Positions 45,491 to 55,773 of a stretch of 64,000 bases of DNA are shown one piece after another. The position numbers were made by a program, and so were the translations under genes. Under the pieces are notes generated by a model, which had not been told where the DNA came from, did no database searches, and saw nothing but the letters and a program-made list of their open reading frames with translations. Origin of the DNA: Desulfuribacillus alkaliarsenatis (GTDB lineage Bacteria > Bacillota > Bacilli > Desulfuribacillales > Desulfuribacillaceae); the NCBI RefSeq assembly GCF_001730225.1, contig NZ_MIJE01000033.1:62001-126000 (forward strand), written 5' to 3'. Position 1 is the stretch's first letter. The number at the start of each line of letters is the position of its first letter.

Positions 45491-46368
45491 AAATCATTAG
45501 GTAATTCTGATGTGAAATGCATCTGTTTTCCTGTCTTAGGATGGACAAATCCTAACTCTTTTGCATGTAATGCTTGACCCAGGAGGTTAACTGACTTTCG
45601 GTAGCCATATAACGGGTCAGCCGCTACAGGGTGGCCGATGTAAGCCATGTGAACTCTAATTTGATGGGTTCTACCCGTTTCTAATGTCAATTCTAATAAC
45701 GTGTAGTCATTATAATAATTTAATACTTTAAAATGAGTGGTAGCAGTTTTACCCTTTTCAACATCAACAGCCATTTTCTTTCTTTGGGTCTTATGTCTAC
45801 CAATAGGAGCTATTACTGTGCCTTCAGAATTTGGTATTAAGCCATGTACTAAGGCTACATACTTCCTAATTATAGAATGTTCTTTAAATTGTTCAGATAA
45901 ATGCCTGTGGGATAAATCGTTTTTAGCTGCTACAATGATACCTGTTGTATCCTTATCTATGCGATGGACAATCCCAGGCCTTAATTCACCATTAATACCT
46001 GATAAATCTTTACAATGGTATAATAGTGCGTTTACTAATGTACCAGTATAATGACCTTGTGCTGGATGAACAACCATTCCCCTAGGTTTGTTTACAACAA
46101 TTAAGTCTGCATCTTCGTATATTATATTTAAATCAATTTTTTCTGGTGCTATCGTTACTTCTTCTGGTTCAGGAAAATTAATAACTATATGGTCATTTTC
46201 TTTAATTTTGTAATTAACTTTAATATTGCATTCGTTAACTTTAACACTACCATTTTGAATGTATAACTGAATTAGGGATCTAGATAGCTCTGGTAATTGC
46301 TCATGTAACCATTTATCAATTCTTACTCCAGTATCATCTGTAGTAATCAGGAAATGCTCTGGATTCAT
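45466..46368 (-). CDS. rluD: 23S rRNA pseudouridine synthase, RluD/RluA family
   Basis: The 300-residue protein has an N-terminal S4 domain (VRIDKWLHEQLPELSRSLIQ) and the catalytic motif GIVHRIDKDTTGIIVAAK with the active aspartate. LVVNKPRGMVVHPAQGH and TGRTHQIRVHMAYIGHPVAADPLYG are also diagnostic. It converts uridines in 23S rRNA helix 69 or nearby; the Bacillus counterpart YlyB occupies the same place after lspA. The ATG overlaps the lspA stop (ATGA). Confidence 0.95.
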   Translation of the reverse strand: MNPEHFLITTDDTGVRIDKWLHEQLPELSRSLIQLYIQNGSVKVNECNIKVNYKIKENDHIVINFPEPEEVTIAPEKIDLNIIYEDADLIVVNKPRGMVVHPAQGHYTGTLVNALLYHCKDLSGINGELRPGIVHRIDKDTTGIIVAAKNDLSHRHLSEQFKEHSIIRKYVALVHGLIPNSEGTVIAPIGRHKTQRKKMAVDVEKGKTATTHFKVLNYYNDYTLLELTLETGRTHQIRVHMAYIGHPVAADPLYGYRKSVNLLGQALHAKELGFVHPKTGKQMHFTSELPNDFKKVLTQL

Positions 46369-46850
46369 AGTTTATTCTCCTTCAATTGTTCATTCTCAAG
46401 TTTATGGGTATGCCATAAATCAATAAACAGAAGCACTACACCTATCACAATTGCTACATCGGCAATATTAAAAATCGGGTAATTAATCAATCGAAAATCA
46501 AGAAAGTCAATTACTGCACCTACAAAGATACGATCAATTAGATTTCCAACAGCTCCACCTAATAATAGTGTAATTCCAAATAAAAATAGTTTTTTATCCG
46601 CATGCCCCTCGTATTTATAAATTGCATAAATAATTCCTATAATAACAAATAGTGTAACGACAATAAAAAACCAACGTTGCTCTTGTAAAATTCCAAAAGC
46701 AGCACCGGCATTTCTATGGGAAGTCAGGTGAAATACTCCTTCCCATATAGGTATGGTATTAATATTTCGCTCATCCATAAAATTAACAACGGCTAGTTTT
46801 GATAATTGATCAATTATTACAATAATAACTGCTATGATATAGTACGGCAC
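46365..46850 (-). CDS. lspA: Lipoprotein signal peptidase (signal peptidase II)
   Basis: LspA removes signal peptides from prolipoproteins in the membrane. The 161-residue protein has four membrane helices and the conserved motifs IDQLSKLAV, HRNAGAAFGIL, GAVGNLIDRIFVGAVIDFLDF and NIADVAIVIG, holding both catalytic aspartates. I chose GTG 46850-46848, six bases after TGGAGG; a frame seven codons longer includes that SD. It overlaps rluD by four bases. Confidence 0.96.
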   Translation of the reverse strand: MPYYIIAVIIVIIDQLSKLAVVNFMDERNINTIPIWEGVFHLTSHRNAGAAFGILQEQRWFFIVVTLFVIIGIIYAIYKYEGHADKKLFLFGITLLLGGAVGNLIDRIFVGAVIDFLDFRLINYPIFNIADVAIVIGVVLLFIDLWHTHKLENEQLKENKL

Positions 46851-46888
46851 CTTAAACCTCCAGCTCTGCATGTATTATTTTGTATTTT

Positions 46889-47227
46889 TTATTCATAATC
46901 ATTCATATAGTGTACATTTATTAACCTATATACTGCAATAGCTGTAACCCATCCAGCCAATAGAGACCATGTTGTGCCAGAAATCATATGAACAATGATA
47001 AAAATAAAAATTGGTGTTATATATGTAAACATTAATTTTTGGACTAGGTACTTCCAAGGTGGATGAGGCTTTTCTTTTTCTATCAAGAATACGCCAAAGC
47101 CAACTGCGAACGGGAAGATAAACCAAAAAACAAACCAAAGCCAGTAGTCAAAATGAAAAGCAAAACTAAGAAAAGACAATAGACCTATAACTCCATGCTC
47201 AAACCTTAAAAACAAATCTTTAGTCAA
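46889..47227 (-). CDS. Small polytopic membrane protein, unknown
   Basis: The 112-residue protein has about four hydrophobic segments with many aromatics (FDYWLWFVFWFIFPFAVGFG) and a PHPPWKYLVQK loop. I recognise no family. The TTG start at 47227, after GGGGAGGAG, fits better than the frame eight codons longer. It lies 38 bases before lspA on the same strand and is likely in that operon. Confidence 0.6.
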   Translation of the reverse strand: MTKDLFLRFEHGVIGLLSFLSFAFHFDYWLWFVFWFIFPFAVGFGVFLIEKEKPHPPWKYLVQKLMFTYITPIFIFIIVHMISGTTWSLLAGWVTAIAVYRLINVHYMNDYE

Positions 47228-47321
47228 ATGGTTCTCCTCCCCTAAAATCAATTTTTATATAGACAACCCATTTGATTTAAGAATAGCATATAGATATCGG
47301 TCCAACAACTTTTTTTATCTA

Positions 47322-48062
47322 TCATTCCATATTCTGCTTACGTAGATAATCTTGATATGCTTGTTGTTCTATTGTACATGTCTCATTAGCTTCATTTTCA
47401 AGTTCTTCATCATACACTTCATCATACTCCATTTCTGTTTTATCTACATATTGATTATGATATTCGTAATGATAATGTCCTTCATTTTCATGGCTATTTG
47501 TGTACATTTCATTGTAATTTGTTTCTCCGCCCATCATCGAAGGGTCGTTAGATGTACCATATTGTGCAACAGCTTGCCAGCTATCTTCGCTATCAAACTC
47601 TGTTTCATGTTCACTATTATCATAATTATGTTTTCCAAATCCTGAATCCATGAAATCTTCTTCTATGGGCCTACTTTTAGATTCCATATTTTTATCGATA
47701 TGCTTATGGCACTCTACGCAAAATGAAGTCTCTGGAACTGCATCAAGTCTGTCAGATGATATCATCGTTTCACACCTTTCACAAGTACCGTATGTTCCTT
47801 TCTCAAGTTTTTCTATGGCACTATTTATTAAATCTAACCGAACTAAGCTATCTTCCCTTAAGGCTAAATCCTTAGCTCTTTCAAACACCTCTGTGCCAAT
47901 GTCTGCTGGATGATTATCGTAGCTACTTAATTCACCAATTGAATCATTTAGTGCTTGATTTAGACCGTATTTATTATTTTCTTGTAAGTGTTTAATAATA
48001 TCATGTTTTTGCTCTAATAATTCAGCGTAATATTTATGGTACTTTTTATTCACCAATGTCAT
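47322..48062 (-). CDS. TraR/DksA-type zinc-finger protein (YteA/YlyA-like)
   Basis: The N-terminal half has a coiled region (HKYYAELLEQKHDIIKHLQ), DNHPADIGTEVFERAKDLAL, and a four-cysteine zinc finger CERCETMISSDRLD ... CVECHKH. The C-terminal 110 residues are acidic, Tyr/His-rich and low-complexity. This matches YteA-family proteins. In Bacillus the DksA-like YlyA lies between ileS and lspA and modulates sigma-G RNA polymerase, so a role in late sporulation is plausible. The ATG at 48062 overlaps the upstream TGA; a TTG at 48056 has better SD spacing from AAAGGTG. Confidence 0.82.
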   Translation of the reverse strand: MTLVNKKYHKYYAELLEQKHDIIKHLQENNKYGLNQALNDSIGELSSYDNHPADIGTEVFERAKDLALREDSLVRLDLINSAIEKLEKGTYGTCERCETMISSDRLDAVPETSFCVECHKHIDKNMESKSRPIEEDFMDSGFGKHNYDNSEHETEFDSEDSWQAVAQYGTSNDPSMMGGETNYNEMYTNSHENEGHYHYEYHNQYVDKTEMEYDEVYDEELENEANETCTIEQQAYQDYLRKQNME

Positions 48063-49045
48063 CACCTTTTCTTTTGTTTTTCTGCTCTTTCCCATCGATA
48101 AAGACTTGGAGTCGGATCAAATGACCACTCGTTTTTTCCGTTATCTTTATACATACCATAATGAAGATGAGGTGGAAATCTACCTGTTGTGCCCTTCGGC
48201 CCATAACCTGAATTGCCAACGTAACCGATTACTTGTCCAGCTTCTACAATATCGCCTTCATTTAATTCTTTGGCATATCCAGCTAAATGAGCATAATAAT
48301 GATAAACATTATTCAAATCTCTAATTCCAACTCTCCAGCCACCATATTTATTCCAACCTTTAATTTCTACTACCCCATAGGAGGTACTTTTTACTGGTGT
48401 CCACGCTCTAGCAAATATATCTGTTCCCTCATGCATTCTATAACCACCATATGACCTGCCCGCACCCCAAGTGCTACGATAACTGTAAGAATATGTCAAT
48501 GGAATAGGAAATGAGTTTCCTTTTATATCAACAGTATCAAAGTGTTGATAAATTTTTGTAAATTGTTCAATTCTTTTGAAAGCTTTTTCATTATTATAGA
48601 GTTCACTAAATAATTCTATATATTCTTGTTCGTTCTTACCGTTAGTGCTAACCCATAATGCCAGTGAATATATAATGTCATAAAAATTATCACTATCAGC
48701 AAGCCCATCATCTGAACCATCACGTCCTATTCCACCATAAAATGCATTTACCAGCGGACTCATGCTTCCTTGTTCGGTATTGCCTAATCCTCCCCATAGA
48801 TTTTTATGGCTTAAAAATTGTGGGTTACCATTATCTTTTTTCTGTATATTAGTTTCATATTTATAGACAGCAGCCATAATTGACCAAGGAACTCCTGTAA
48901 CAGCTTCAACTGACCTAAAAAATTCCTCTTGTTCACTAATCTCTGGTGCTTCAAGCGCGTAAATTGTATATGGATTAGAAATTTGAATGATTATTCCAAA
49001 TACAACTATCATGGGAATGTATCTTAATTTTATCTTTATAGACAT
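48062..49045 (-). CDS. Secreted M23 family peptidase with N-terminal lysozyme-like region
   Basis: A signal peptide (about residues 1-30, ending near YALEA) precedes a helical region of about 140 residues with VTGVPWSIMAAVYKYETN, reminiscent of lysozyme-like/mannosyl-glycoprotein folds. An M23 domain follows with zinc motif HEGTD, YYAHLAGYAKELNEGDIVEAGQ and the HxH motif PPHLHYG. It should cleave peptidoglycan crosslinks outside the cell. ATG 49045 follows AAAGGTGG. The stop overlaps the start of the DksA-like gene, so both may be expressed together, perhaps in sporulation. Confidence 0.85.
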   Translation of the reverse strand: MSIKIKLRYIPMIVVFGIIIQISNPYTIYALEAPEISEQEEFFRSVEAVTGVPWSIMAAVYKYETNIQKKDNGNPQFLSHKNLWGGLGNTEQGSMSPLVNAFYGGIGRDGSDDGLADSDNFYDIIYSLALWVSTNGKNEQEYIELFSELYNNEKAFKRIEQFTKIYQHFDTVDIKGNSFPIPLTYSYSYRSTWGAGRSYGGYRMHEGTDIFARAWTPVKSTSYGVVEIKGWNKYGGWRVGIRDLNNVYHYYAHLAGYAKELNEGDIVEAGQVIGYVGNSGYGPKGTTGRFPPHLHYGMYKDNGKNEWSFDPTPSLYRWERAEKQKKR

Positions 49046-49208
49046 AGCAACCACCTTTATCCAATATTATTTATTCTTAATTACCTTGTTATTTTTTCAC
49101 TATTACGTAGAAATAATAAGTACTAAGTAAATGTAATTAGAGGAAATTATTATGAGATTATGATAAAATTAAATTACAAATTTGATTTGATTTTAGGGAG
49201 GAATACAC

Positions 49209-49523
49209 ATGCAAAAGTGGCTAGAGAAAGGATTTTTATTTGGGTTAGGTGCTTTTTCAATCACAAAAGAAAAAGCAGAAAAAATAAAAGACCAAATTAT
49301 TAAGCAAGGTGAACTAGGCCAACAGGAAGCAGATGAATTTATTGAAAGACTTGTTAAAAAAGGTGAAGAACAGAAGCAAGAATTAAAAGATATGATTAAT
49401 GAACAATCTAAAAAAACCTTCAACGACTTAAATTTAGTGACACGTGAAGAATATAATGCTTTGTTAGAACGTGTAGAGTCTTTAGAAAAATTGCAAGCTA
49501 ACAATAAAAACCAAGCAGATTAA
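49209..49523 (+). CDS. Phasin-like/polyhydroxyalkanoate-regulator-type coiled protein
   Basis: The 104-residue protein starts with a short hydrophobic stretch (FLFGLGAFSITKEKAEKI) and continues as an amphipathic, Lys/Glu-rich coiled coil ending in EEYNALLERVESLEKLQ. This is the pattern of small phasin-like proteins that commonly lie just before an AarF/UbiB kinase gene, as here. No PHA synthase is present, so a granule role is not implied. The ATG follows AGGGAGG, and the next gene starts two bases after the stop. Confidence 0.75.
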   Translation: MQKWLEKGFLFGLGAFSITKEKAEKIKDQIIKQGELGQQEADEFIERLVKKGEEQKQELKDMINEQSKKTFNDLNLVTREEYNALLERVESLEKLQANNKNQAD

Positions 49524-49525
49524 TT

Positions 49526-51208
49526 ATGTTTAAAACACGTTATCGTCATATAAGTCGTTATCGAAAAATCGTTAACACACTAGCAAAGCATGGGTTTGGA
49601 TTCTTAATCGATCAAACAAGAATAATTGATTTGTTTGGCAAGGATAAACACCAAGAAGTTTTAACATCTAAGATACATGCTAAAAAATCCAGGGGCGAAC
49701 GAATACGACTTGTTTGTGAGGAATTGGGACCTACATTTATTAAACTTGGTCAGATTGCAAGCACTAGACATGACATTTTCCCAGAGGATATTATTTCTGA
49801 ATTAGAAAACTTACAGGATAACGTTAGTTCTTTTTCATATACAGAGGTTAAAAAAATTATAGAGTCAGAGCTTCTGCAACCAATTGAGAACATTTTCTTA
49901 AGTGTCGAAACTGAACCTATTGCTACAGCTTCAATTGGCCAGGTTCATAAAGCTCGATTAAAATCAGGTCAACCTGTTGCAGTCAAGGTTCAAAGACCAG
50001 ATATTACAGAAACGATTGAAACTGACTTAGATATACTGTTTGACATTGCAAGAATATCTGAAAATAGAACAGAATGGGGAAAGCAATATCATCTATATGA
50101 GTTAGTGGATGAATTCGCTTTTTCTATTCGCAGTGAACTTAACTATTTGCAAGAAGCTCGAAACACTGAGAGAATAAAAAGCAATTTAAAGAATACAGAC
50201 TATCCTATTTACATACCTGAAGTCATCTGGGATTACACAACAAAAAAAGTAATAACCCTTGAATACCTCGATGGCGAAAAACTTACTAAGACTACTGATA
50301 AGTTCATAAACACTGACGATAAAGAACTGATTGCTACTACAATGATAGAAGCAATGTTTCATATGATATTGAATGATGGCATATTCCACGCTGACCCACA
50401 TCCTGGAAATATGCTTTTATTAGAAAATAACTCAATTGGTTTATTGGATTTCGGCATGGTTGGAAAGGCTTCAAAAAGCATACAAGAAAGCTTTATTAAT
50501 ATATTAATTGGTCTAATGCGTAAAAATACTGGAACAATTGTAAAGGCTATACACTCAATCGGAATAGTTCCAGATGGTACTGACATAAAGCGCTTCCACC
50601 AGGATATAGATGTCTTACGGGATAAATATTATTATGTTCCTTTTAGCGAAATACATCTAGGTGAGGCAATAAAAGATTTGTTTGCCGTAACTAGAAAACA
50701 TGGCATATTAGTCCCTACAGAATTTTTACTATTAGCTAAAGCGCTAATAACTTTAGAAGGATTAGTAGAAACATTAGCTCCTAAGCTAAATATAGTGCAA
50801 ATTGCCGAACCTATGGGAAAAAAATACTTAAAGACACAGTACTCACCAGAAAATTTATTAAGGCGATTTACAGAAGAAGCGAAGGATTACAGTGAGATAT
50901 TATTAGATATACCCCGATTAACTAAGGATTTATTACAAAAAACTAAAGAAGGTAAAACAAACATAGAAATAACTGTACCTAAGCTCGACTTATTCTTAAG
51001 AAAACTTGATACTATAAGTAATCGACTTAGCTTCGCTATAATTATGCTTTCCTTTAGTATTATTATGGTAGGGTTAATCGTTGGCTCTTCATTGAATAGA
51101 CATCAAACTGTGTTATGGGATGTTCCTGCGATTGAAATTGGATTTATCGTTGCTACGTTCATGTTTTTATGGTTATTGATTTCTATTTTCCGATCAGGAA
51201 GATTTTGA
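49526..51208 (+). CDS. ABC1/UbiB (AarF) family protein kinase-like protein
   Basis: The 560-residue protein has the UbiB-family motifs: GPTFIKLGQIASTRHDIFP (KxGQ), the alanine-rich loop ATASIGQVHKA, VAVKVQRP, FHADPHPGNMLLL and LLDFGMVGK. Two transmembrane helices at the C-terminus (about residues 500-555) anchor it. Family members are ATPases supporting quinone biosynthesis or lipid homeostasis; here the quinone would be menaquinone. It pairs with the phasin-like gene and is followed by a strong terminator. Confidence 0.92.
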   Translation: MFKTRYRHISRYRKIVNTLAKHGFGFLIDQTRIIDLFGKDKHQEVLTSKIHAKKSRGERIRLVCEELGPTFIKLGQIASTRHDIFPEDIISELENLQDNVSSFSYTEVKKIIESELLQPIENIFLSVETEPIATASIGQVHKARLKSGQPVAVKVQRPDITETIETDLDILFDIARISENRTEWGKQYHLYELVDEFAFSIRSELNYLQEARNTERIKSNLKNTDYPIYIPEVIWDYTTKKVITLEYLDGEKLTKTTDKFINTDDKELIATTMIEAMFHMILNDGIFHADPHPGNMLLLENNSIGLLDFGMVGKASKSIQESFINILIGLMRKNTGTIVKAIHSIGIVPDGTDIKRFHQDIDVLRDKYYYVPFSEIHLGEAIKDLFAVTRKHGILVPTEFLLLAKALITLEGLVETLAPKLNIVQIAEPMGKKYLKTQYSPENLLRRFTEEAKDYSEILLDIPRLTKDLLQKTKEGKTNIEITVPKLDLFLRKLDTISNRLSFAIIMLSFSIIMVGLIVGSSLNRHQTVLWDVPAIEIGFIVATFMFLWLLISIFRSGRF

Positions 51209-51234
51209 TTTTTAACATTACTATTTATAAATTT

Positions 51235-51276
51235 AAAAAAAGATCTGTTGTACTGAAAATACAACAGATCTTTTTT
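51235..51276. terminator. Bidirectional terminator between aarF and ileS
   Basis: AAAAAAGATCTGTTGTA and TACAACAGATCTTTTTT pair perfectly over a seven-base loop, with A-run left and T-run right. It ends aarF (+) and ileS (-). Confidence 0.93.
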
Positions 51277-51301
51277 GCTCTCTATAAAAATTATTTATTT
51301 G

Positions 51302-54070
51302 TTATTTCAACTCAAAATCCTTAACGGCATCTGCACAGCTCGGGCAAATCGTTGGGTGCTCCGTGTTAACTCCAATATCTGGTGTAACAATCCAGCAGCG
51401 CTCACATTTCTCCCCTTTTGCTGGTGTTACCATAACCTTTAACCCTTTCATATCCATTGCTCCCTCAGGTGCTTTCGTAGCCTCATTATGCAATGTTACT
51501 TTTGAGACAATCAAAACCTTCTCAAGGTCTTTAACTGTAGACAGTATTTCATAAGTTTCTTTAGTTGGATATAAATCAACCTCTGCCCCTAATGAGTGAC
51601 CTATCACCTTCTCAGCCCTGGCTACTTCTAATGGCTTAAGAATTTCTTCTCTTATTTTAATAACCTTGTCCCACTTTTCTTCAATACTTGAATCAAGGAT
51701 TGTATTATCTATAGTTGGCCAATCGGCTAACTGTGGACTTATCAAATTTGTTTCAGGTATATATTTCCATGTCTCTTCCGCAGTATGAGATAAAATTGGT
51801 GTAATCAATTTTACAAGTGACAATAGCACATCATAAATTACCGTTTGCGCTGCACGTCTAGAATGTGACCCTGGAGCGTTAGTATAAAGTCTATCCTTTA
51901 AAATATCAAGATAGAATGAGCTCATGTCAATCGTGCAGAAGTTATGGATTGCATGAAATACTATGTGAAAATCATACTTACTATAGGCATTAGTCGTTTT
52001 TTCAATTAAACGATTCAAACGTATTAAAGCATACTGATCAATTTCTTGCATTTCAGAAACATTCACTCGGTGCAATTTAACATTAAAATCATATAGATTT
52101 CCAAGTAAAAACCTTAATGTATTGCGAACCTTCCTGTATACTTCGGACATCTGTTGAAGTATGTTATCAGATATTCTTACATCGGCCTTATATTCCGCTG
52201 AAGATACCCATAATCTCAGTATATCGGCACCAAGTTTATTAACAACCTCTAACGGGTCTATACCGTTTCCTAATGACTTAGACATCTTGCGTCCTTCACC
52301 ATCTACAACCCAGCCATGACTCAATACTGCTTTATATGGCGCTTGTCCCCTCGTTGCCACAGCGGTTGATAAAGATGAGTTAAACCACCCTCTATATTGA
52401 TCAGACCCCTCCAAATATAAATCTGTAGGCCATTGAAGCTCACTTCTAGTAGCTGCTACAGCTGCATGACTAGAGCCAGAATCAAACCATACATCCATTA
52501 TATCTTCTTCTTTTCGGAAGGATGCTCCCCCACAATCACATTTATGGTCTGTAGCTAAGAAATCCTTGGCATCACGTATCCACCATGCTTGTGATCCTTC
52601 GGCTCTAAAGATGTTTGAGATTCTTTCTATCGTTTCATCATTGATTATCTCTTTACTACATGTATCACAATACAATATTGGTATTGGAACTCCCCACACC
52701 CTCTGACGAGAGATACACCAATCGCCACGTTCAGCAATCATATTATGCATTCTTTGTTCGCCCCATGCAGGAACCCATTGTACCTTTTTAACTTCTTCAA
52801 GCATTTGCTTACGAAAGCCATCAATTGACGCGAACCATTGCTCAGTTGCTCTATAAATAACAGCACCTTTACATCTCCAACAATGAGGATATTGATGCTC
52901 TATATCGCCAATTGATAATAACGCACCAGCTTCATTTAGAGCTTCTATTACTAATTTGTTACCTTTAGCATAATATGCACCAGCAAAAGGCCCTGCTTCT
53001 TCAGTAAAGTGTCCTTTGTGATCAATTGGAGCTAAAATATCAATATTGTATTTTAACCCTACTAAATAATCCTCTAAACCGTGCCCTGGAGCAGTGTGAA
53101 CACATCCTGTTCCTTGCTCAATTGTTACATGATCACCTAAAATTATAGGCGAATTACGCTCATATAGTGGGTGCGTTGTTACTATACCTTCAAGCTGGTG
53201 CCCTTTCCATGAGCCCTCTGTTTTAAAATCCTCCAATCCAAATGTCTTAACAAGCTGCTCAACTAGTTCTGTCGCTACTAGATACTGCTTATTATTTGAA
53301 ATTAGTAATGTATACTCAACCTCAGGATGCACTGCTATTGCCATGTTAGCAGGTATTGTCCATGGAGTAGTAGTCCAAATAACCACATAGCTGTTATCAT
53401 TATTAAGTATCCCTTTACCATCTGACACTTTAAATGTAACATAGATAGATTTACTTGATTTATCTTTATATTCGATTTCAGCTTCAGCTAATGCAGTCTC
53501 ACAATCAGAGCACCAATAAACTGGCTTTTTACCTTTATAGATGTATCCCTTTTTAGCCATTTCACCAAAAACCTTAATTTGCTCAGCTTCGTATTCTGGC
53601 TTTAAAGTAATATAAGGGTTATACCAATCTCCACGGACACCTAATCGCAAAAATTGTTTTCTTTGCTTGTCTATAAATGCTAGTGCATAATCTGCACACT
53701 TTTGTCTGAAATCTATCACACTAATTGAATGACGGTCTATTTTTTCCTTTTTAATAATAGCATGCTCTATAGGAAGACCATGTGTATCCCATCCAGGTAC
53801 ATACGGAGCATCATAACCTTGCATTGACTTAAATTTAACAATAATGTCTTTAAGTACTTTGTTTAAAGCATGTCCAAGATGAATATCACCATTTGCATAT
53901 GGAGGCCCATCATGTAATATGAATTTTTCATTGCCCTTTTTAGCATCTTGTATTTTTTCATAAATATTTATTTCGTCCCACCAGGCTTGTATATCAGGCT
54001 CTTTTTTTGGCAAATTTCCACGCATTGGAAATTCTGTCGATGGTAAATTTAATAATTTTCCGTAATCCAT
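51302..54070 (-). CDS. ileS: Isoleucyl-tRNA synthetase
   Basis: IleS charges tRNA-Ile and edits misactivated valine. The 922-residue class I synthetase has [15 protein letters not shown] (HIGH motif as HLGH), the editing domain ([16 protein letters not shown]), [10 protein letters not shown] (KMSKS) and a C-terminal zinc finger CERCWIV ... CPSCADAV. Length is typical of the bacterial type I form. The ATG has GGAGG at nine bases. The T-box leader upstream couples expression to uncharged tRNA-Ile. Confidence 0.98.
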   Translation of the reverse strand: MDYGKLLNLPSTEFPMRGNLPKKEPDIQAWWDEINIYEKIQDAKKGNEKFILHDGPPYANGDIHLGHALNKVLKDIIVKFKSMQGYDAPYVPGWDTHGLPIEHAIIKKEKIDRHSISVIDFRQKCADYALAFIDKQRKQFLRLGVRGDWYNPYITLKPEYEAEQIKVFGEMAKKGYIYKGKKPVYWCSDCETALAEAEIEYKDKSSKSIYVTFKVSDGKGILNNDNSYVVIWTTTPWTIPANMAIAVHPEVEYTLLISNNKQYLVATELVEQLVKTFGLEDFKTEGSWKGHQLEGIVTTHPLYERNSPIILGDHVTIEQGTGCVHTAPGHGLEDYLVGLKYNIDILAPIDHKGHFTEEAGPFAGAYYAKGNKLVIEALNEAGALLSIGDIEHQYPHCWRCKGAVIYRATEQWFASIDGFRKQMLEEVKKVQWVPAWGEQRMHNMIAERGDWCISRQRVWGVPIPILYCDTCSKEIINDETIERISNIFRAEGSQAWWIRDAKDFLATDHKCDCGGASFRKEEDIMDVWFDSGSSHAAVAATRSELQWPTDLYLEGSDQYRGWFNSSLSTAVATRGQAPYKAVLSHGWVVDGEGRKMSKSLGNGIDPLEVVNKLGADILRLWVSSAEYKADVRISDNILQQMSEVYRKVRNTLRFLLGNLYDFNVKLHRVNVSEMQEIDQYALIRLNRLIEKTTNAYSKYDFHIVFHAIHNFCTIDMSSFYLDILKDRLYTNAPGSHSRRAAQTVIYDVLLSLVKLITPILSHTAEETWKYIPETNLISPQLADWPTIDNTILDSSIEEKWDKVIKIREEILKPLEVARAEKVIGHSLGAEVDLYPTKETYEILSTVKDLEKVLIVSKVTLHNEATKAPEGAMDMKGLKVMVTPAKGEKCERCWIVTPDIGVNTEHPTICPSCADAVKDFELK

Positions 54071-54103
54071 TTCTGTATTCCTCCATTTATTTTAAAAATA
54101 AAT

Positions 54104-54383
54104 AATAAAAACCCCATCCCAAAGGGACGAGGTTTACCCGCGGTACCACCCTAATAACTACATGAGAATTTATCATAAAAACAAATTCTGAATTTATCAT
54201 AAGACAAACTCAAATGTAATCACTTATGCCTTTAACGCAGGCTTACGTATCTTTCTACTAATAACTTCAAAAGATAAGGTAATCGGGTGATTTCTATATA
54301 TAACGTTGTTCTGGCTTTCACTACCCCAGATCGCTGTTATCAATTGGTCATATATATACTTGTCCCTACATTTAATAATATTG
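54104..54383 (-). promoter_or_regulatory. T-box leader of ileS
   Basis: The canonical T-box core AGGGTGGTACCGCGGG lies at 54152-54137 on the minus strand. It is followed by the terminator AACCTCGTCCC/GGGATGGGGTT with a T-run (54135-54104). The upstream Stem I region (about 54383-54270) contains ATC triplets such as that in GAAATCACC, suiting an isoleucine specifier. Uncharged tRNA-Ile would stabilise the antiterminator. Confidence 0.95.
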
Positions 54384-54389
54384 CACTAA

Positions 54390-54418
54390 ATTATATATAA
54401 TCTTATATAATAAGTCAA
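54390..54418 (-). promoter_or_regulatory. Sigma-A promoter of ileS
   Basis: TTGACT (54418-54413) and TATAAT (54395-54390) are separated by exactly 17 bases, just after the divIVA stop. Confidence 0.85.
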
Positions 54419-54421
54419 TTT

Positions 54422-54910
54422 TTATTCAATGTCTTCTATTTTCTTTGTTATTTGATTTAAATCATCCCAATCTTCATTATCAACTAGTTCTAATTGAGCT
54501 TGGATCAGTGAGCGCAATCTAGCCCGATACATTTTTGCTTGTTTTTTAAGCTCATCAACTTCCATTGCTGCTTTATGGGCTTTCATAACTGACTCATTAA
54601 TAATTCTATCGGCATTTTTCTCAGCTTCTTTAATTATTAGTTTTGCCTCTTTTTTTGCATTTGACTTTACTTCTTCTGAAGTTTCTTGAGCGACTACAAT
54701 TGATTTAGTTAAATTTTCTTCTAGTCTATTAAAGTGACTTGCTTTCTCTTCTAAGCCTTTAACTTGTTCTTGTAAATTTTTGTTATCTTTAATAAGTGCC
54801 TCGAAATCTTTAATAACATGATCTAAAAACTCATTAACTTCATCAATATCATACCCTCTAAGTGAGCGTGAAAACTCTTTATTACTAATATCCAACGGTG
54901 TTAAAGCCAT
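54422..54910 (-). CDS. divIVA: Cell-division/polarity protein DivIVA
   Basis: DivIVA binds curved membrane at poles and septa and recruits division-site and chromosome-anchoring partners. The 162-residue protein opens with the conserved membrane-binding MALTPLDISNKEFSRSLRGYDIDEVNEFLD and continues as a long coiled coil. I chose ATG 54910-54908 with an AGGTG SD; the frame upstream overlaps ylmH and is rejected. It follows ylmH as in Bacillus. Confidence 0.95.
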   Translation of the reverse strand: MALTPLDISNKEFSRSLRGYDIDEVNEFLDHVIKDFEALIKDNKNLQEQVKGLEEKASHFNRLEENLTKSIVVAQETSEEVKSNAKKEAKLIIKEAEKNADRIINESVMKAHKAAMEVDELKKQAKMYRARLRSLIQAQLELVDNEDWDDLNQITKKIEDIE

Positions 54911-54980
54911 ATCCCTGCACCTCCACATTTTCTCTAATCTGACTTCTTTAGTTCTTTCGACAAAATATACAAAAATCCTG

Positions 54981-55772
54981 CTAAATATATTTACCGATTT
55001 GAATAGGAGTCCTACCTTTCTTATTCGCTGGTGATACCTTAAGTATTTTAAATCTACCTTTACCTCTAATCGATATAATATCATTAGCATTTACAGACGC
55101 AGCAGTATTTTCGTTAACTCCCCAATTTAGCTTGACAGTGCCTTTGTTAATTAACTCTGCAGCCTTAGACCTCGACATATTAGTCGCTGCTTTTACAATA
55201 CTGTCTAGCCGCATTGAACTTACAGTGCATTCAATACTTTTAAATTCATCTTGTATATCTGGCAGTTGTTCATCATCTATCTTTTCAACATCTACTTTAT
55301 AATTGCCCACTTGATACATTTGGTCCACTATGTATTCAGCAATTACACTGTCGATAATGACAAAGCATTCGTTTTCTGTAAGTTTTATATCTCCGACTTT
55401 TTCACGTTTGATTCCTTGTCCTAATATTGCGCCTAAAAAATCATTATGCTTAAGTGAGTGCTTATATTCCGTTACAGTAAGTTTTAGAGCTTGAATTTTG
55501 AAATCTGCTTTGCTATATCCCCAATCTACAGGAACTATTAGTGCCTTTTTCCTTTCGGCATTATCATAACCACCATAATAAATACATTCTAATGTAGAAT
55601 AACGATTACAAAGATCTTGTAGGACTTTTTGTTTGTTAGGTTCAATAAAATCCACTAACTTGCTTTGATTCTTCTCAAAACAGAAATTAGTAATCTTCAT
55701 AGCCATCTTTGCAAATGCAGCCTCTTCTTTACTGTAATAGTTGAAGATTTGTCCAGATGATTCATGTACCAT
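54981..55772 (-). CDS. ylmH: S4-domain RNA-binding protein YlmH
   Basis: The 263-residue protein has a central YlmH region (ECIYYGGYDNAERKKALIVP, DFLGAILGQGIKREKVGDI) and a C-terminal S4 domain (SMRLDSIVKAATNMSRSKAAELINKGTVKLNW). YlmH binds ribosomal RNA and has been linked to rescue of stalled 50S subunits. Its ATG starts one base after the yggT stop, with a weak SD, so coupling is likely. Confidence 0.95.
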   Translation of the reverse strand: MVHESSGQIFNYYSKEEAAFAKMAMKITNFCFEKNQSKLVDFIEPNKQKVLQDLCNRYSTLECIYYGGYDNAERKKALIVPVDWGYSKADFKIQALKLTVTEYKHSLKHNDFLGAILGQGIKREKVGDIKLTENECFVIIDSVIAEYIVDQMYQVGNYKVDVEKIDDEQLPDIQDEFKSIECTVSSMRLDSIVKAATNMSRSKAAELINKGTVKLNWGVNENTAASVNANDIISIRGKGRFKILKVSPANKKGRTPIQIGKYI

Positions 55773-55773
55773 T

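Noticed and set aside
46926-47138. Minus-strand second frame inside the small membrane protein
   Set aside because: It is an alternate frame of the longer, better-supported gene at 46889-47227.
49193-49504. Minus-strand frame opposite the phasin-like gene
   Set aside because: Low-complexity Ser/Phe-rich reading of a Lys/Glu-rich coiled-coil gene; it is a shadow frame.
54911-55090. 60-codon extension of DivIVA
   Set aside because: It overlaps ylmH, and the conserved DivIVA start MALTPLDI has its own SD.
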